From the NCBI RefSeq assembly GCF_012273015.1, contig NZ_CP050954.1, forward strand, positions 2,046,001 to 2,110,000: a stretch of 64,000 bases of DNA, read 5' to 3'. This DNA comes from Hymenobacter sp. BT18. Lineage in GTDB: Bacteria > Bacteroidota > Bacteroidia > Cytophagales > Hymenobacteraceae. The position numbers were made by a program, and so were the translations under genes. Positions within the stretch are counted from its first letter, which is position 1; each line of letters begins with the position of its first letter. This document shows, one piece after another, positions 1 through 8,515 of this stretch. Below the pieces are notes generated by a model. It did not search any database, was not told where the DNA came from, and was given only the letters and a program-made list of their open reading frames with translations.

Positions 1-534
1 GTGGTCGGGCGAGAAGTAGGTGCCGGACAGGGCCGTGGTACCATCAGCCGAGAACTTGTTGGGGTCGAGCAGAACCTCTTCCTTTTCCTCCCCCACTTTC
101 TGCACGTACAGCACGGCCTGGTTCTGGAGGCCGTCGTTTTTCTGGTAGTAGAGGTAGTCGCCTTCACGCTGAGGCACGCCGTACCGTTCGTAGTTCCACA
201 TCTGCGTGAGCCGCGCCCGAATCTGGTCCCGGAACGGAATCTTCTCCAGATAATCAAACGTGACCTTGTTTTCAGCCGTGACCCAGGCTTTGGTTTCGGG
301 CGAGTCGGGGTCTTCCAGCCAGTGGTAGGGGTCGGTGACGGGCGTGCCATGGTAGTCGTCGGTATGATTGGACTTGCGGGCGGCGGGGTAGCCCGTTACC
401 TGGTGGCGGGCGGCAAGAGAAGCGTTGGTCACGGAAGAAGCAGTTGAAGCGGAGCCCGGCGCGGTAGCAGTGCAAGCCGACAGGGCCGCCGCGGAGGAAA
501 GCAGGAGAACGGCGGGTAAGCGGAAAGTACGCAT
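1..534 (-). CDS. Prolyl oligopeptidase family S9A lipoprotein (3' part beyond window)
   Basis: N-terminal 178 residues of a serine peptidase of the prolyl oligopeptidase (S9A) family, which cleaves after proline in peptides. Seen: a lipoprotein signal ending in LSAC (Cys21), then the S9A entry motif YHGTPVTDPYHWLED at residues 61-75 and the start of the propeller domain (NYERYGVP, YYQKNDG). The catalytic Ser-Asp-His domain lies outside the left edge. The lipobox suggests anchoring in the envelope, facing periplasm or surface. It starts 87 bp after the MotB-like gene on the same strand, but its family is a common stand-alone enzyme, so membership in the motor locus is doubtful. The start at 534 is the ATG giving the intact signal peptide. 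Confidence 0.9.
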   Translation of the reverse strand, partial: MRTFRLPAVLLLSSAAALSACTATAPGSASTASSVTNASLAARHQVTGYPAARKSNHTDDYHGTPVTDPYHWLEDPDSPETKAWVTAENKVTFDYLEKIPFRDQIRARLTQMWNYERYGVPQREGDYLYYQKNDGLQNQAVLYVQKVGEEKEEVLLDPNKFSADGTTALSGTYFSPDH

Positions 535-621
535 AGCGGGTGGGAAGAAGGGCGGGACAGACGGACGGAGAGCAGCTACGGCAAGGCAACAGCTCGGCAT
601 TATCCGCCGCCAATGCCTCCA

Positions 622-1317
622 CTAGAGCCGCTGCATCCGCCCTACTTTGGGGAGTACCTGAATCAGGAAGCGTTTGTTCCGCTCCTCTTGTCCTTTTACG
701 GAAGGATATCGCCCGGTGCCGTAAAAACCGCTGCCCCCAATGATGAGCTCAATGCTTTTATCCTGGCTGAAGTTCAGGCCGTTCTGTCGCCACAGGTTGA
801 GCAGGTTGAGGGCCCGGCGGTAGCTGAGCTGGTAAGCAAACTGCTCGTCGCGGCGGGTGCGGGCGTCGTCGTAGAGGTAGCGCGCGGCCATGCCTTCCAC
901 TATCACGAGGTAGCGGACGTTTTGGGCGCGGGAGCTGGCGCTCAGGCTGCGCAGCTGCTTCTGCAGCAGGCGCCCGGCAGCCAGCAGCGCTGCTTTATCG
1001 CGTTCCTGAATTTCGTCGCGGCCGGCTTTAAACTGTACGTCCAGCTTCAGCTCGTAACGCTCATTAGTAGCGTCGTAGCGGAAGTAGCGCCCCTCCAGCC
1101 GCCGCAGCGACTCGCGGATGCGCTGAATCTGCTCCAGCTCCACGGCCTTGGCGCGTAGCTCGCCGTTGGCCTCCTTCAGCTCCTTTTCGCGGTCTTTGAA
1201 CAGCTTGAAGCTGTACACAAACAGCACCAGCATCACCACGAACAAGGACGTCATCAGGTCCACGTAGCTGGGCCAGAAGAAGTCGTTGGATTCGCGGTTT
1301 TTGGAGGAGTTGTCCAT
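622..1317 (-). CDS. MotB/ZorB-like ion-motor subunit with OmpA-like domain
   Basis: Protein of 231 residues, built like stator subunits MotB and ZorB. A short cytoplasmic N-terminus leads into one membrane helix (about 16-38). Asp20 sits at its start, preceded by WPSY and followed by LMTS, which matches the context of the proton-carrying Asp of MotB (YADFMT). A coiled linker (about 40-75) connects to a divergent OmpA/MotB C-terminal domain; YQLSYRRALNLLNLW corresponds to the usual LSxxRAxxV helix. The canonical peptidoglycan-binding GHTD-like motif is not recognisable. It follows the MotA-like gene by 129 bp that hold a palindromic repeat. Known: such pairs couple ion flow to torque or force. 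Inferred: it partners the gene at 1447-2907. The spacing and partners do not fit flagella. Confidence 0.82.
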   Translation of the reverse strand: MDNSSKNRESNDFFWPSYVDLMTSLFVVMLVLFVYSFKLFKDREKELKEANGELRAKAVELEQIQRIRESLRRLEGRYFRYDATNERYELKLDVQFKAGRDEIQERDKAALLAAGRLLQKQLRSLSASSRAQNVRYLVIVEGMAARYLYDDARTRRDEQFAYQLSYRRALNLLNLWRQNGLNFSQDKSIELIIGGSGFYGTGRYPSVKGQEERNKRFLIQVLPKVGRMQRL

Positions 1318-1338
1318 GGTAGATGATTAATACGGGGG

Positions 1339-1425
1339 CATGCTGAGCGCAGCTAAAGCACCTCTACCGCATACGTTTAGTTTGTTCAACGAAGCAATAG
1401 AGATGCTTCGGCTGCGCTCAGCATG
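1339..1425. repeat. Dispersed intergenic palindrome, copy 1
   Basis: Imperfect inverted repeat filling the spacer between the MotA-like and MotB-like genes. The left arm (1339-1365) begins CATGCTGAGCGCAGC and the right arm (1399-1425) ends GCTGCGCTCAGCATG, with a loop of about 33 bp. The same words occur at 4601-4735 and, in related form, at 8323-8413. As RNA it would fold into a long hairpin between two genes that are expected to need balanced expression. Confidence 0.85.
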
Positions 1426-1446
1426 ACGTTCTCCTTCCTGTATTGA

Positions 1447-2907
1447 CTACTGGGGCCGCACGCCGCCGAAGAGCTTGTCCATGAACCGCTGGAAACGGTT
1501 TTTGGAGGTTGCCTTTACCAGCACAGTATTCAGGTTGGAAAGCTCCGAGAGCAGCTTGGCCTGAATCTGGGAGTCCAGTTCCACTTTGCGTAGCAGCTCG
1601 CGCTGGGTGGCGGTTACGTCGCGGCTCAGGGCCTGCTGGTTGGCATCCACACTCTTCAATGGGTCGAGCTGGCGCATGATGCGCTCAAATACATTGTCCT
1701 GATTGATGCGCTGGAAGTACTCGCCCCACTTCTCGTAGGCCTGCTGGGCGTCGCGCTCGTGGTACTGCAGGCGCTTCTGCATCAGGTCGGTAAGGGAAAG
1801 ACTGGCCTGGTCGAAATATTGCTCGGTGCGGCTGCGCAGGGCATCCATTTCCTTCTGATGGCGCTGGAAGAAGTCGAGCTGGTGCTGGATGAGGTTGTCG
1901 TTCTGCCCGATGTACTGACCCAGGTCGTTGATGCCCCGCTCGAACCCGCGCAGGCGGTCCAGGATGCCGGCCACGCTGTGGGCGGTGCTAGTGCCCTCGG
2001 CCAGCATCAGGTTGAGCTTTTGCTGGTAGCCGGTGAACTGGCTGAACATTTCGGCCGACTCCCGTACTTTCTCGAACACGGCAATATTGGCCGCCGCCAT
2101 CTTGTCGTAGCCGATGGTATCGAGGCGCTCCAGAAATTCGCTCTGCACCCGGATGTTCTCCGTTACCTTTTGCATCAGCGGGTTGAACAGCTCAATCTGC
2201 CCCACAAACTGCTGGTTAAACGCATCAAGCACCGACTTGAGGTTGGTGAGCGAGCCGGCCATATCCGAGTGCAGAATGGGTAGCAGCTTTACCTGTAGGA
2301 AGGTGTAGTACTGGTTTTGGCGCTCATCCACACTGCGCCGGGCCCGGCGCACGAGGCCCTGTCCCAGCAGCGTCAGCAGCAGCCCCACGAAGGAGCCCGT
2401 CATGGCAATGAGCACGCCGGTGAGAAAGGGCGTGAGGGCATTTTCGTCGGAAACGCCGTTGCGGGCAATGCCCACTAACCCAAGTATTACGCCCAAGAAG
2501 GTACCCAGCAAGCCCAGGTACAGCGGCGTAGCCACTCCAGATTGTACTTCATTGTCTAGTACCTCGCTGCGGCGCTCCGAAATGTCCTTGAGAATATCGA
2601 AGTCCGAAGCGGCCCCTTTGTTGTGGCGCAGGTATTCGTTGGTATCGAGCAGGATGTCGTGAAAGTCGGTGGAGGCCGGCTCGGCCTTCAGCATATCAGC
2701 CAGAAACGAGTCGGCGGGGGCGTCGGCGGCGTAGTCGGGCAGGTCACGGCCGTCGGGCGTTACCAAGCGGCGCTCTACGCGCAAGGCGCTGCGCTCGGGA
2801 TAGAGCTGCTCCAGCCGCCGGGCTCGGGCCCGCGTTTGCAGAAACTCACGCACCTGCAACCCCAGTACAACGAAAACAACAACCAGTTCGAGGATGATTT
2901 CCAGCAT
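1447..2907 (-). CDS. MotA/ZorA-like channel subunit with long cytoplasmic tail
   Basis: Protein of 486 residues of the MotA/TolQ/ExbB fold. Helices are seen at about 3-18, 128-147 (containing YLGLLGTFLGV, the typical small-residue MotA/ExbB helix) and 160-186 (LTGVLIAMTGSFVGLLLT). Residues 20-120 form a charged cytoplasmic insert. Residues 190-486 form a long, mostly helical tail rich in Gln, Glu and Arg, unlike flagellar MotA and reminiscent of the extended tail of ZorA. Known: ZorA/MotA form a pentamer around a MotB-type dimer. Inferred: it builds the inner-membrane motor with the downstream gene, and the tail reaches into the cytoplasm, where it could contact the ATPase or GTPase encoded upstream. 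A pure ExbB role is less likely because of the tail and the OmpA-domain partner. Confidence 0.8.
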   Translation of the reverse strand: MLEIILELVVVFVVLGLQVREFLQTRARARRLEQLYPERSALRVERRLVTPDGRDLPDYAADAPADSFLADMLKAEPASTDFHDILLDTNEYLRHNKGAASDFDILKDISERRSEVLDNEVQSGVATPLYLGLLGTFLGVILGLVGIARNGVSDENALTPFLTGVLIAMTGSFVGLLLTLLGQGLVRRARRSVDERQNQYYTFLQVKLLPILHSDMAGSLTNLKSVLDAFNQQFVGQIELFNPLMQKVTENIRVQSEFLERLDTIGYDKMAAANIAVFEKVRESAEMFSQFTGYQQKLNLMLAEGTSTAHSVAGILDRLRGFERGINDLGQYIGQNDNLIQHQLDFFQRHQKEMDALRSRTEQYFDQASLSLTDLMQKRLQYHERDAQQAYEKWGEYFQRINQDNVFERIMRQLDPLKSVDANQQALSRDVTATQRELLRKVELDSQIQAKLLSELSNLNTVLVKATSKNRFQRFMDKLFGGVRPQ

Positions 2908-2935
2908 AGAACAGTAAATAACGGCATTCTTAACG

Positions 2936-3037
2936 TGTCATCCTCAACACAGCGAAGGACCTTACCACGTTTAGTACGAGCCGTTATTACGCGATTCGTG
3001 CAGCCGTGATAAGGTCCTTCGCTTAGGCTCAGGATGC
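2936..3037. repeat. Dispersed intergenic palindrome, copy 2
   Basis: Inverted repeat between the envelope scaffold gene and the MotA-like gene. The left arm at 2936-2968 contains GCGAAGGACCTTA, and the right arm at 3005-3036 contains TAAGGTCCTTCGC and ends CAGGATG. It belongs to the same sequence family as 12432-12533 and 27460-27548. The arms are imperfect. Confidence 0.85.
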
Positions 3038-3047
3038 CAAAAGGGAG

Positions 3048-4544
3048 TTACTCAAACCGGATACCGGCCTTCTGCTCGATCTGCCAGGCGCTGCCGACGC
3101 GGCGGAGCGTACCGTCCTCCTCCGTAACGATGCGCGACACCGCCCCGCTTGGTTGTTGGTAGCGACAGGCCTCGCGCAAAGAATACTGGGCACTCTGGAT
3201 GGCATAGGCGTGTACAGCGGGATTCGGGTTCACGCGGAACGTAGCCATGTCGGGGTTCTGCGGGTTGAGGCTGATCTGGTAGATGCTGTCGTGCTGGGGC
3301 TGATCGGACAGATCATACTCACTGAAGCCGCCGTTCACGGGCACCTTCACGTATCGCAGAGCCGGCACCGGCGCTACAGGACGCTCCGGTGCGGGCAGCT
3401 GCACGGGTGGCACGAGACTGTTGAACTCATCACTGTCGTTCGTTACCGGCGTATTTGTTTGCGCAGTGGGGGCTTCATAGGCGGAAGGCGCTTCGCTGAT
3501 GTTCGCAAACGGCGTAACCACTGGTGCCGGAGCTTCTGCTACTGGAGCAGGTGCTGGTGCCGATTGTGGTACAGGGGCGGGAGCTGGCCGGGGCTTTTCC
3601 ACGGGGCGGCCTTGCGGCTGATTCTGCCCGGTATTCGGCCGCTGGTTTTGGTTGGAGTTCTGGCGAGGCGGGGCGGCTGTGGCTACAGGCGTTGCTGGGC
3701 GCTTGCTTAGTTCTTCGGCCACACGCTGCTGCACCAGCAACTCAATCTGCTGGCGCAGTTCGGGTGTGAGGCGGGCCGAGGCCGAGCTACCACCCACACC
3801 GGGACTGGTTTGTAGAGCCTGAATTTCCTCCCGGCGCTTATCAATGCGGCTGCTTAGCTCCTTTTGGAAACCATCCAGGCTGCGGCGCATGAGCACGTAC
3901 AGAAACAAGCTCAGCAATGATACAATAAGGGCCAGCGGGGCGAAGAACTTGCTCATCAGGCTCTCTCCACTTCCACTGCGGGCCGGCGCGGCGGCTACGG
4001 TATTGTCGGCCGTTAGCTCCTCACTTACGGGCGCGGCCGTTTCCTCCGTCATGGTGGTATCGGGGGCGGCTTCGGCCGCCGTAGCGGCTACCTCGGTGGG
4101 CGGAGTGCCGTTCTGCACGTAGCCAGTCAGCTGCGCGGCTAGGGCCTCCACAGCTTGCATACGCGCCGGATTGCTGCGACGGGCCGGCGAGGACTTCAGC
4201 CGGTTGATGATTTCGGTGGCCAGCTTCTGCACCCGCGACTTATCCGAACCCAGCCCCTTGTACATCACGCCCCGGCCTTCCAGCGGCTGATACAAGGCGC
4301 TGTACACCCGCTGGCTGTCGGCTTTGATGCTGTTTTCCAGCGCCTTCAACGAGCCCCCACACTGCAGGCTATTCTTGAGGTTGGGCCGCCCAGTGTCGTC
4401 ATACACGAACTTGATGGTAGCGCACCAGATCTGCACCTTCTGCTCGTCGAGCGTAGGCTGCCCGAGGGCCGTTTGGGCGTGGCTGCTGGCGGCCAGGAGT
4501 AACAGACCGAAAAGAAGAGAAACAGCGCGGCGGTAAAGATTCAT
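3048..4544 (-). CDS. Envelope protein: signal peptide, one TM helix, Pro-rich linker, C-terminal domain
   Basis: I do not recognise a named family. With the start at 4544 (ATG giving a clean signal peptide ending AQ at about 24) the protein has 498 residues. Residues 25-145 form a soluble domain with paired cysteines (Cys41, Cys62). A Thr/Ala/Glu-rich linker follows, then a membrane helix at about 199-219 (FFAPLALIVSLLSLFLYVLM), a coiled coil (222-285), a linker rich in Pro/Gln/Asn (290-400) and a conserved-looking final domain of about 95 residues. If the signal is cleaved, the first domain is periplasmic and the coiled coil and tail are cytoplasmic. It lies between the HSP70-like and MotA-like genes, so a transmembrane adaptor between motor and NTPases is a reasonable inference. 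A start at 4598 is possible but hides the signal. Confidence 0.72.
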   Translation of the reverse strand: MNLYRRAVSLLFGLLLLAASSHAQTALGQPTLDEQKVQIWCATIKFVYDDTGRPNLKNSLQCGGSLKALENSIKADSQRVYSALYQPLEGRGVMYKGLGSDKSRVQKLATEIINRLKSSPARRSNPARMQAVEALAAQLTGYVQNGTPPTEVAATAAEAAPDTTMTEETAAPVSEELTADNTVAAAPARSGSGESLMSKFFAPLALIVSLLSLFLYVLMRRSLDGFQKELSSRIDKRREEIQALQTSPGVGGSSASARLTPELRQQIELLVQQRVAEELSKRPATPVATAAPPRQNSNQNQRPNTGQNQPQGRPVEKPRPAPAPVPQSAPAPAPVAEAPAPVVTPFANISEAPSAYEAPTAQTNTPVTNDSDEFNSLVPPVQLPAPERPVAPVPALRYVKVPVNGGFSEYDLSDQPQHDSIYQISLNPQNPDMATFRVNPNPAVHAYAIQSAQYSLREACRYQQPSGAVSRIVTEEDGTLRRVGSAWQIEQKAGIRFE

Positions 4545-4600
4545 AGGTTTCAGAGGCAAAAAGAGGGCGCGACGAAAGAAAGCAGCAATACGTGTCAATT

Positions 4601-4735
4601 ATGTTGAGCGCAGCCGATACATCTCATAGGCTGACGTTATAACGGTATTGCTATGCTGAGCTTATCGAAGCATCTCAACCGTTACGTCAGGATTTACCAC
4701 ACTAGCGAGATTCCTCGGCTTCGCTCGGAATGACG
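4601..4735. repeat. Compound intergenic palindrome, copy 3
   Basis: The 205-bp spacer between the ATPase and the scaffold gene holds three half-elements of the dispersed family: ATGTTGAGCGCAGCCGATAC near 4601, ATGCTGAGCTTATCGAAGC near 4652 and GATTCCTCGGCTTCGCTCGG near 4709. They are diverged, so the fold is less perfect than in the other copies. It looks like two insertions that have decayed. Confidence 0.7.
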
Positions 4736-4749
4736 GGCTGGCTTGAGAA

Positions 4750-7700
4750 TCATCCGGCTTGCAGCTCCCGGCTCAGATTGTACAGTGCCTGTTTCAGCGG
4801 GAGGAAGAACAGGGTTTCTGGCAGAGTTTCGTCGGCCGACAAGAGGCGCTGGAACTGGTGCAGGCCCAGACTCAGGCTGTCTTCGATTTCACGGAGCAAG
4901 ATGTCCTTCACGCGCTGCCGATCCACATCTACGCCAACTTCGCGCATGTAGGGCGCTATTTCGTCGCCTTCCAGTACCAAGGTGAAGTAGTTACGCACGT
5001 TGTCGAGCACTTGGGCTTTCAGGTCGGCATCTACCTGGGCCAGCTTGAGGCGGCGCTGCCCGATTTCGCCCGAGTCCGGGGCGCCGGTGAACTTCACGGG
5101 CTTGATCCGGTCGTAGTCGGCGGTGGAGGCGCCGTCTTCGTAGAGCACACCGCCGTTGGTGGTGGCTTCCTTGGGGTTGTCGGCCAGAATCACGCGGAAG
5201 TTGTGCGGTGGCTCGGTGCCGGTTACGGCCTGGAAAATGGCTTTCGTAATCTTCTCAATGGCGCCCAGGTTGCTGCCCCCGGCCAGCAGGCGCAGGTACA
5301 GGCTGCCTTTGCCCGAGAAGCACAGGTAGCGCGGCGTTTTCAGGCCGAGGTGCTGCACTAGTTGGGCGGTGTGGTAGATGATGCTGGTGTAGTGCAGGTA
5401 GAACAGCACCCGCAACTGCCGCCCCTTGCCCAGACCCAGGGCCTGCGAGAAACGCAGGGCATCATCGTACTTAAACAAAAGCGAAGTCACGTCGGCCGAG
5501 CCAAAGTCCGCGTTGCGCAAAGCCGCGTTCAGGTAGCCTTTGTACTCCTGGTTTTGCTCGGAATCGGGCAGGCTTTCGGCGTGGGCCACGCCCAGGCGCA
5601 GCAGGCCGTTTTGCTTGGGTGCGCCCTGCACACGGGCATATCCGTCGCCCCACAGGTCATCACCGGCAAAGCGGAACGAGGTGCTAAAAGCGGGGTGCTG
5701 CTCGGCAAACACCAGCAAGTCCGTCGTGCCGCCGCCGATGTCGATGTTGATGACGTTTTCGTCGCGGTTGGGCACCACCTGGTTGGTGGCCGTGAGGTAG
5801 TAGTACGGCGCCACCGATTCGGTGAGGCAGATGGTGGAGCGGCGCACCTTGAACACCTCCTGGAATTTCTCGTCCCATACCTGCTGGAACTGGTTACGCA
5901 GGAACCCATCAAAGCTCAACGGGGCAAACCACACCACGCGGGTATCTTCCAAAATACCGCCGTGCAAAGCTGCCTTATGGCGCATCAGCAGCAGCATTTC
6001 CTTGAAGAAGGCCTCAATGCGCGATACGCCCTGCGGGTCCAACTCCGCCGACCACTTCAGGTTGGTCACAAAGCGGTTCTGGGGCAGCTCCGAAAGGGTT
6101 TCGGTGTTGATGCTGAAGCCCACGTTGATGTTGCTGAGCACCTTGGCCGGCTCATTGGCAAAGCTCAAGGTTTCGCACACGGCCGTCCGAATCGGAAACT
6201 CATAGGCGGAGCCGCCTTCGCCAATAAAGCTGGGCACAAACTCGCGGGTTTGGAGCGTAGCTACATCACTCTGCAGCTGCCCGGCCCCCGACCGGTAGCG
6301 CTGCGTAGCCGACTGCCCGGCGTCGGGCAACGGAGCGTGCAGCCATTCTACCTGCACATCGGCCTCACCGATGGTGAAGGGACGCGGATGCGCCCGGGGG
6401 CTATCGGCGTAGGCAATGTGGGTGTTGGTGGTACCAAAGTCAACGGCAAAGGTAAAGCGGCGGGTTCCGCGCTCCAACTCACGCCAGCGCGGCACTACCA
6501 AGCCCCGGGCCGGGGCGGCGCCCAGCACGGCGGGCGGGCAGGTCAGTTCGGCAATGTCGAAATGGGTGCCGGTAATTTCGTAGTATGTGCTGCCGGCGCT
6601 GGCCACGCTCTTGGTGGTGCGCTCCTGGCGGGTAGCGCGGCGGGCGGCGCCCTGGTCCGTTATCCGCTCCCCACCGGCAAAGAAAGCCAGTTCGTAGCGG
6701 CGCTGTAGCATGGTGGGCGAGTTGTCGGCGTCTACCAGCATCACCTTGTACAGGTCGTTGTACTCGGGCTGCTGACGGAACACGTAGAAGGGGAAGATGC
6801 CCACGCCCACATTGGCCCGCACAATGCGGCCCTTCTCCAGAATCTCGCGACCCTGCGCGTCCTTCGGGTTCTGCGGGTTGGTGTAGTAGCTGCGCTCGAA
6901 CGTGATAAAGCGGCCGCCCTGCACCGGCACCCGCAGCTGCACGCGCACGTGGTTCAGATCGATGGTGAAGGTGAGTAATTCGGCCAGCTCGTGCTCGGTG
7001 AAGTACTCGAAGAAGGCCTGACGCAGGGGTAGCAGATACGGAAAACGGGCCCGTCCCTGCCCATCAGCCCCGTATTGGAAGGTGACTTTGCCGGTGTGGT
7101 AGCGCTGGGTGTTCAGCTCGTAGGGCAACTCTACCAGGGAATCTTCCAGAAAGTCACCAACGGTCAGATAGGGGTATTTGAAGCCTTTGCCGGGTAGCAC
7201 GCGGCTTTCCAGCGCCAGCTCATCGTGGTAAGGCACGGGAGTGCGGTCGTCCCAGGGCTGGCCATTGAGGTAGTTGGCTCCGGCCATGGTCAGGTTGGGA
7301 CGCAGCACCAAGGGGCGCGGGCGGCCAGTGCCGGCTTCGCGCGTGGGCTGAATGAACAAGTCGGAGGAGGTAACGGCCGACTGGTCGGCGCGGCCGGGCA
7401 ACGGTACCCCTTTCACGGTTACCAGATTGCCTTGCGCATCGGGTAAGGCCGGAAAACGGCTCTGGTACTGCTGGGCCGTCCGGTCGCCCTGCATCTGCAT
7501 CTGGTTGATGCGGGTGCGGTCGAGGGCGGCGTACACGCTGCCGGCAAAGTCGCGGCCGCGCAGCTGCGGATACGCCAGAAACAGCTCGTACACAAACTCC
7601 TGAAACTGCGGGTCGCGCTGCTCCAGCAACACCGTCTGCCCATCAAAGTAATGGCCCCGGGCCTGCGGGCGCTCCAGATCCAGCGGCTTCACGGCCGGGC

Positions 7701-8220
7701 CGGTAAACAGCAACGTGAGCGGCGAAGTACCGCCCAGCAGGCGCGGCCCGCCCGCCAGCTCCGGCGACTCATAGAAAATGAGGTACATGTCGGAGAAACC
7801 CTGGAAGCGCTGGTCCTGGAAGAACAGCTGCAGGGTTTCGCCCAGCAAACGGGTGCCTTCCTCACTGCGCATCTTCCGGATTTCGGCCTCCGTGTTCCAG
7901 CGCCGCAGCGTGATTTTGCGGCCCGCTTGCGAGTAGAGGTGGAAGTTGTAGAGCAGCTCCAGCAGGTCCCAGTAGTGCGTCACCAGCTCGTGGTACACCG
8001 AGCCCGGGTTGCGCTGCCCTTCGCGGGCCAGGAAGTCAAACGCCGTTTCAAACAGGTGCATCCGCGCAAACGGCGTCGGGATGCTGATGGCCAGATTGCG
8101 GGCCTTCCCGCCCGTGGGGTCCGTTACGGTGTTGATTTCGGTACTGGTGACGGGGGCGGTTTTCTGCCAGCCTTGTACTTGCTGGGAACCGTTATTGTGC
8201 AGGCGAAGGACTTTAGCCAT
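4750..8220 (-). CDS. Giant HSP70/actin-like ATPase with unknown 580-residue N-terminus
   Basis: Protein of 1156 residues. The actin/HSP70 nucleotide-binding fold starts only at about 588. Phosphate-1 is at 592-600 (AVDFGTTNT), a connect-1-like ESVAPYYY at 801-808, phosphate-2 at 825-839 (INIDIGGGTTDLLVF), and the adenosine-binding glycine motif at 967-973 (CFSGKGS). About 130 residues follow with no clear HSP70 substrate-binding domain. Residues 1-587 form a unique region with no motif I recognise; there is no signal peptide or membrane helix, so it is cytoplasmic. All ATP-binding motifs are intact. It lies between the tubulin-like and scaffold genes in the motor locus. Inferred: an ATP-driven switch or filament former within the complex. 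A simple chaperone is less likely because of the architecture. Confidence 0.85.
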   Translation of the reverse strand: MAKVLRLHNNGSQQVQGWQKTAPVTSTEINTVTDPTGGKARNLAISIPTPFARMHLFETAFDFLAREGQRNPGSVYHELVTHYWDLLELLYNFHLYSQAGRKITLRRWNTEAEIRKMRSEEGTRLLGETLQLFFQDQRFQGFSDMYLIFYESPELAGGPRLLGGTSPLTLLFTGPAVKPLDLERPQARGHYFDGQTVLLEQRDPQFQEFVYELFLAYPQLRGRDFAGSVYAALDRTRINQMQMQGDRTAQQYQSRFPALPDAQGNLVTVKGVPLPGRADQSAVTSSDLFIQPTREAGTGRPRPLVLRPNLTMAGANYLNGQPWDDRTPVPYHDELALESRVLPGKGFKYPYLTVGDFLEDSLVELPYELNTQRYHTGKVTFQYGADGQGRARFPYLLPLRQAFFEYFTEHELAELLTFTIDLNHVRVQLRVPVQGGRFITFERSYYTNPQNPKDAQGREILEKGRIVRANVGVGIFPFYVFRQQPEYNDLYKVMLVDADNSPTMLQRRYELAFFAGGERITDQGAARRATRQERTTKSVASAGSTYYEITGTHFDIAELTCPPAVLGAAPARGLVVPRWRELERGTRRFTFAVDFGTTNTHIAYADSPRAHPRPFTIGEADVQVEWLHAPLPDAGQSATQRYRSGAGQLQSDVATLQTREFVPSFIGEGGSAYEFPIRTAVCETLSFANEPAKVLSNINVGFSINTETLSELPQNRFVTNLKWSAELDPQGVSRIEAFFKEMLLLMRHKAALHGGILEDTRVVWFAPLSFDGFLRNQFQQVWDEKFQEVFKVRRSTICLTESVAPYYYLTATNQVVPNRDENVINIDIGGGTTDLLVFAEQHPAFSTSFRFAGDDLWGDGYARVQGAPKQNGLLRLGVAHAESLPDSEQNQEYKGYLNAALRNADFGSADVTSLLFKYDDALRFSQALGLGKGRQLRVLFYLHYTSIIYHTAQLVQHLGLKTPRYLCFSGKGSLYLRLLAGGSNLGAIEKITKAIFQAVTGTEPPHNFRVILADNPKEATTNGGVLYEDGASTADYDRIKPVKFTGAPDSGEIGQRRLKLAQVDADLKAQVLDNVRNYFTLVLEGDEIAPYMREVGVDVDRQRVKDILLREIEDSLSLGLHQFQRLLSADETLPETLFFLPLKQALYNLSRELQAG

Positions 8221-8247
8221 TCTTAGTTTGCTTTGATTTGAACGGAG

Positions 8248-8501
8248 TCCCCTCCTTTTTTAAGGAGGGGTGCCCGAAGGGCGGGGTGGTTCAGGCGTTG
8301 TTTCGTTGTTTGCTTATTCCGTCATGTCGAGCGTAGCCGAGACATCTCGCTAGTGTAGTAATTACCACTGCAACGCCCGCACGCGAGATGTCTCGGCTGC
8401 GCTCGACATGACGGGCGGTTTTTCAGCTAAACAATATCAGCAACGAGGTAACCACCCCAGCGGCAGTAAACTGCCGCATCCCCTCCTCGGTTGAGGAGGG
8501 G
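8248..8501. repeat. Nested palindromes between the ATPase and GTPase genes
   Basis: Two inverted repeats, one inside the other, fill most of the 295-bp spacer. The outer arms are at 8248-8298 (CCCTCCTTTTTTAAGGAGGG, then GGGCGGGGTGGTT) and 8448-8501 (AACCACCCC, then CCCCTCCTCGGTTGAGGAGG). The inner arms are at about 8323-8351 and 8383-8413 (GAGATGTCTCGGCTGCGCTC, then GACATGAC). The inner element resembles copies at 1339 and 4601; the outer one is a different sequence class. No open frame of interest is present. Confidence 0.85.
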
Positions 8502-8515
8502 AATTGACGTTCTGA

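Noticed and set aside
1..534. Prolyl oligopeptidase as a component of the motor locus
   Set aside because: Same strand and close, but a common stand-alone enzyme; adjacency alone is weak evidence.
622..2907. Flagellar or gliding (GldL/GldM) motor
   Set aside because: No flagellar genes nearby; the MotA-like protein has a long tail and the partner an OmpA-like domain, unlike GldL/GldM.
5362..6708. Long open frame antisense to the HSP70-like gene
   Set aside because: Arises from GC-rich codon bias opposite a real gene; composition not protein-like, no family features.
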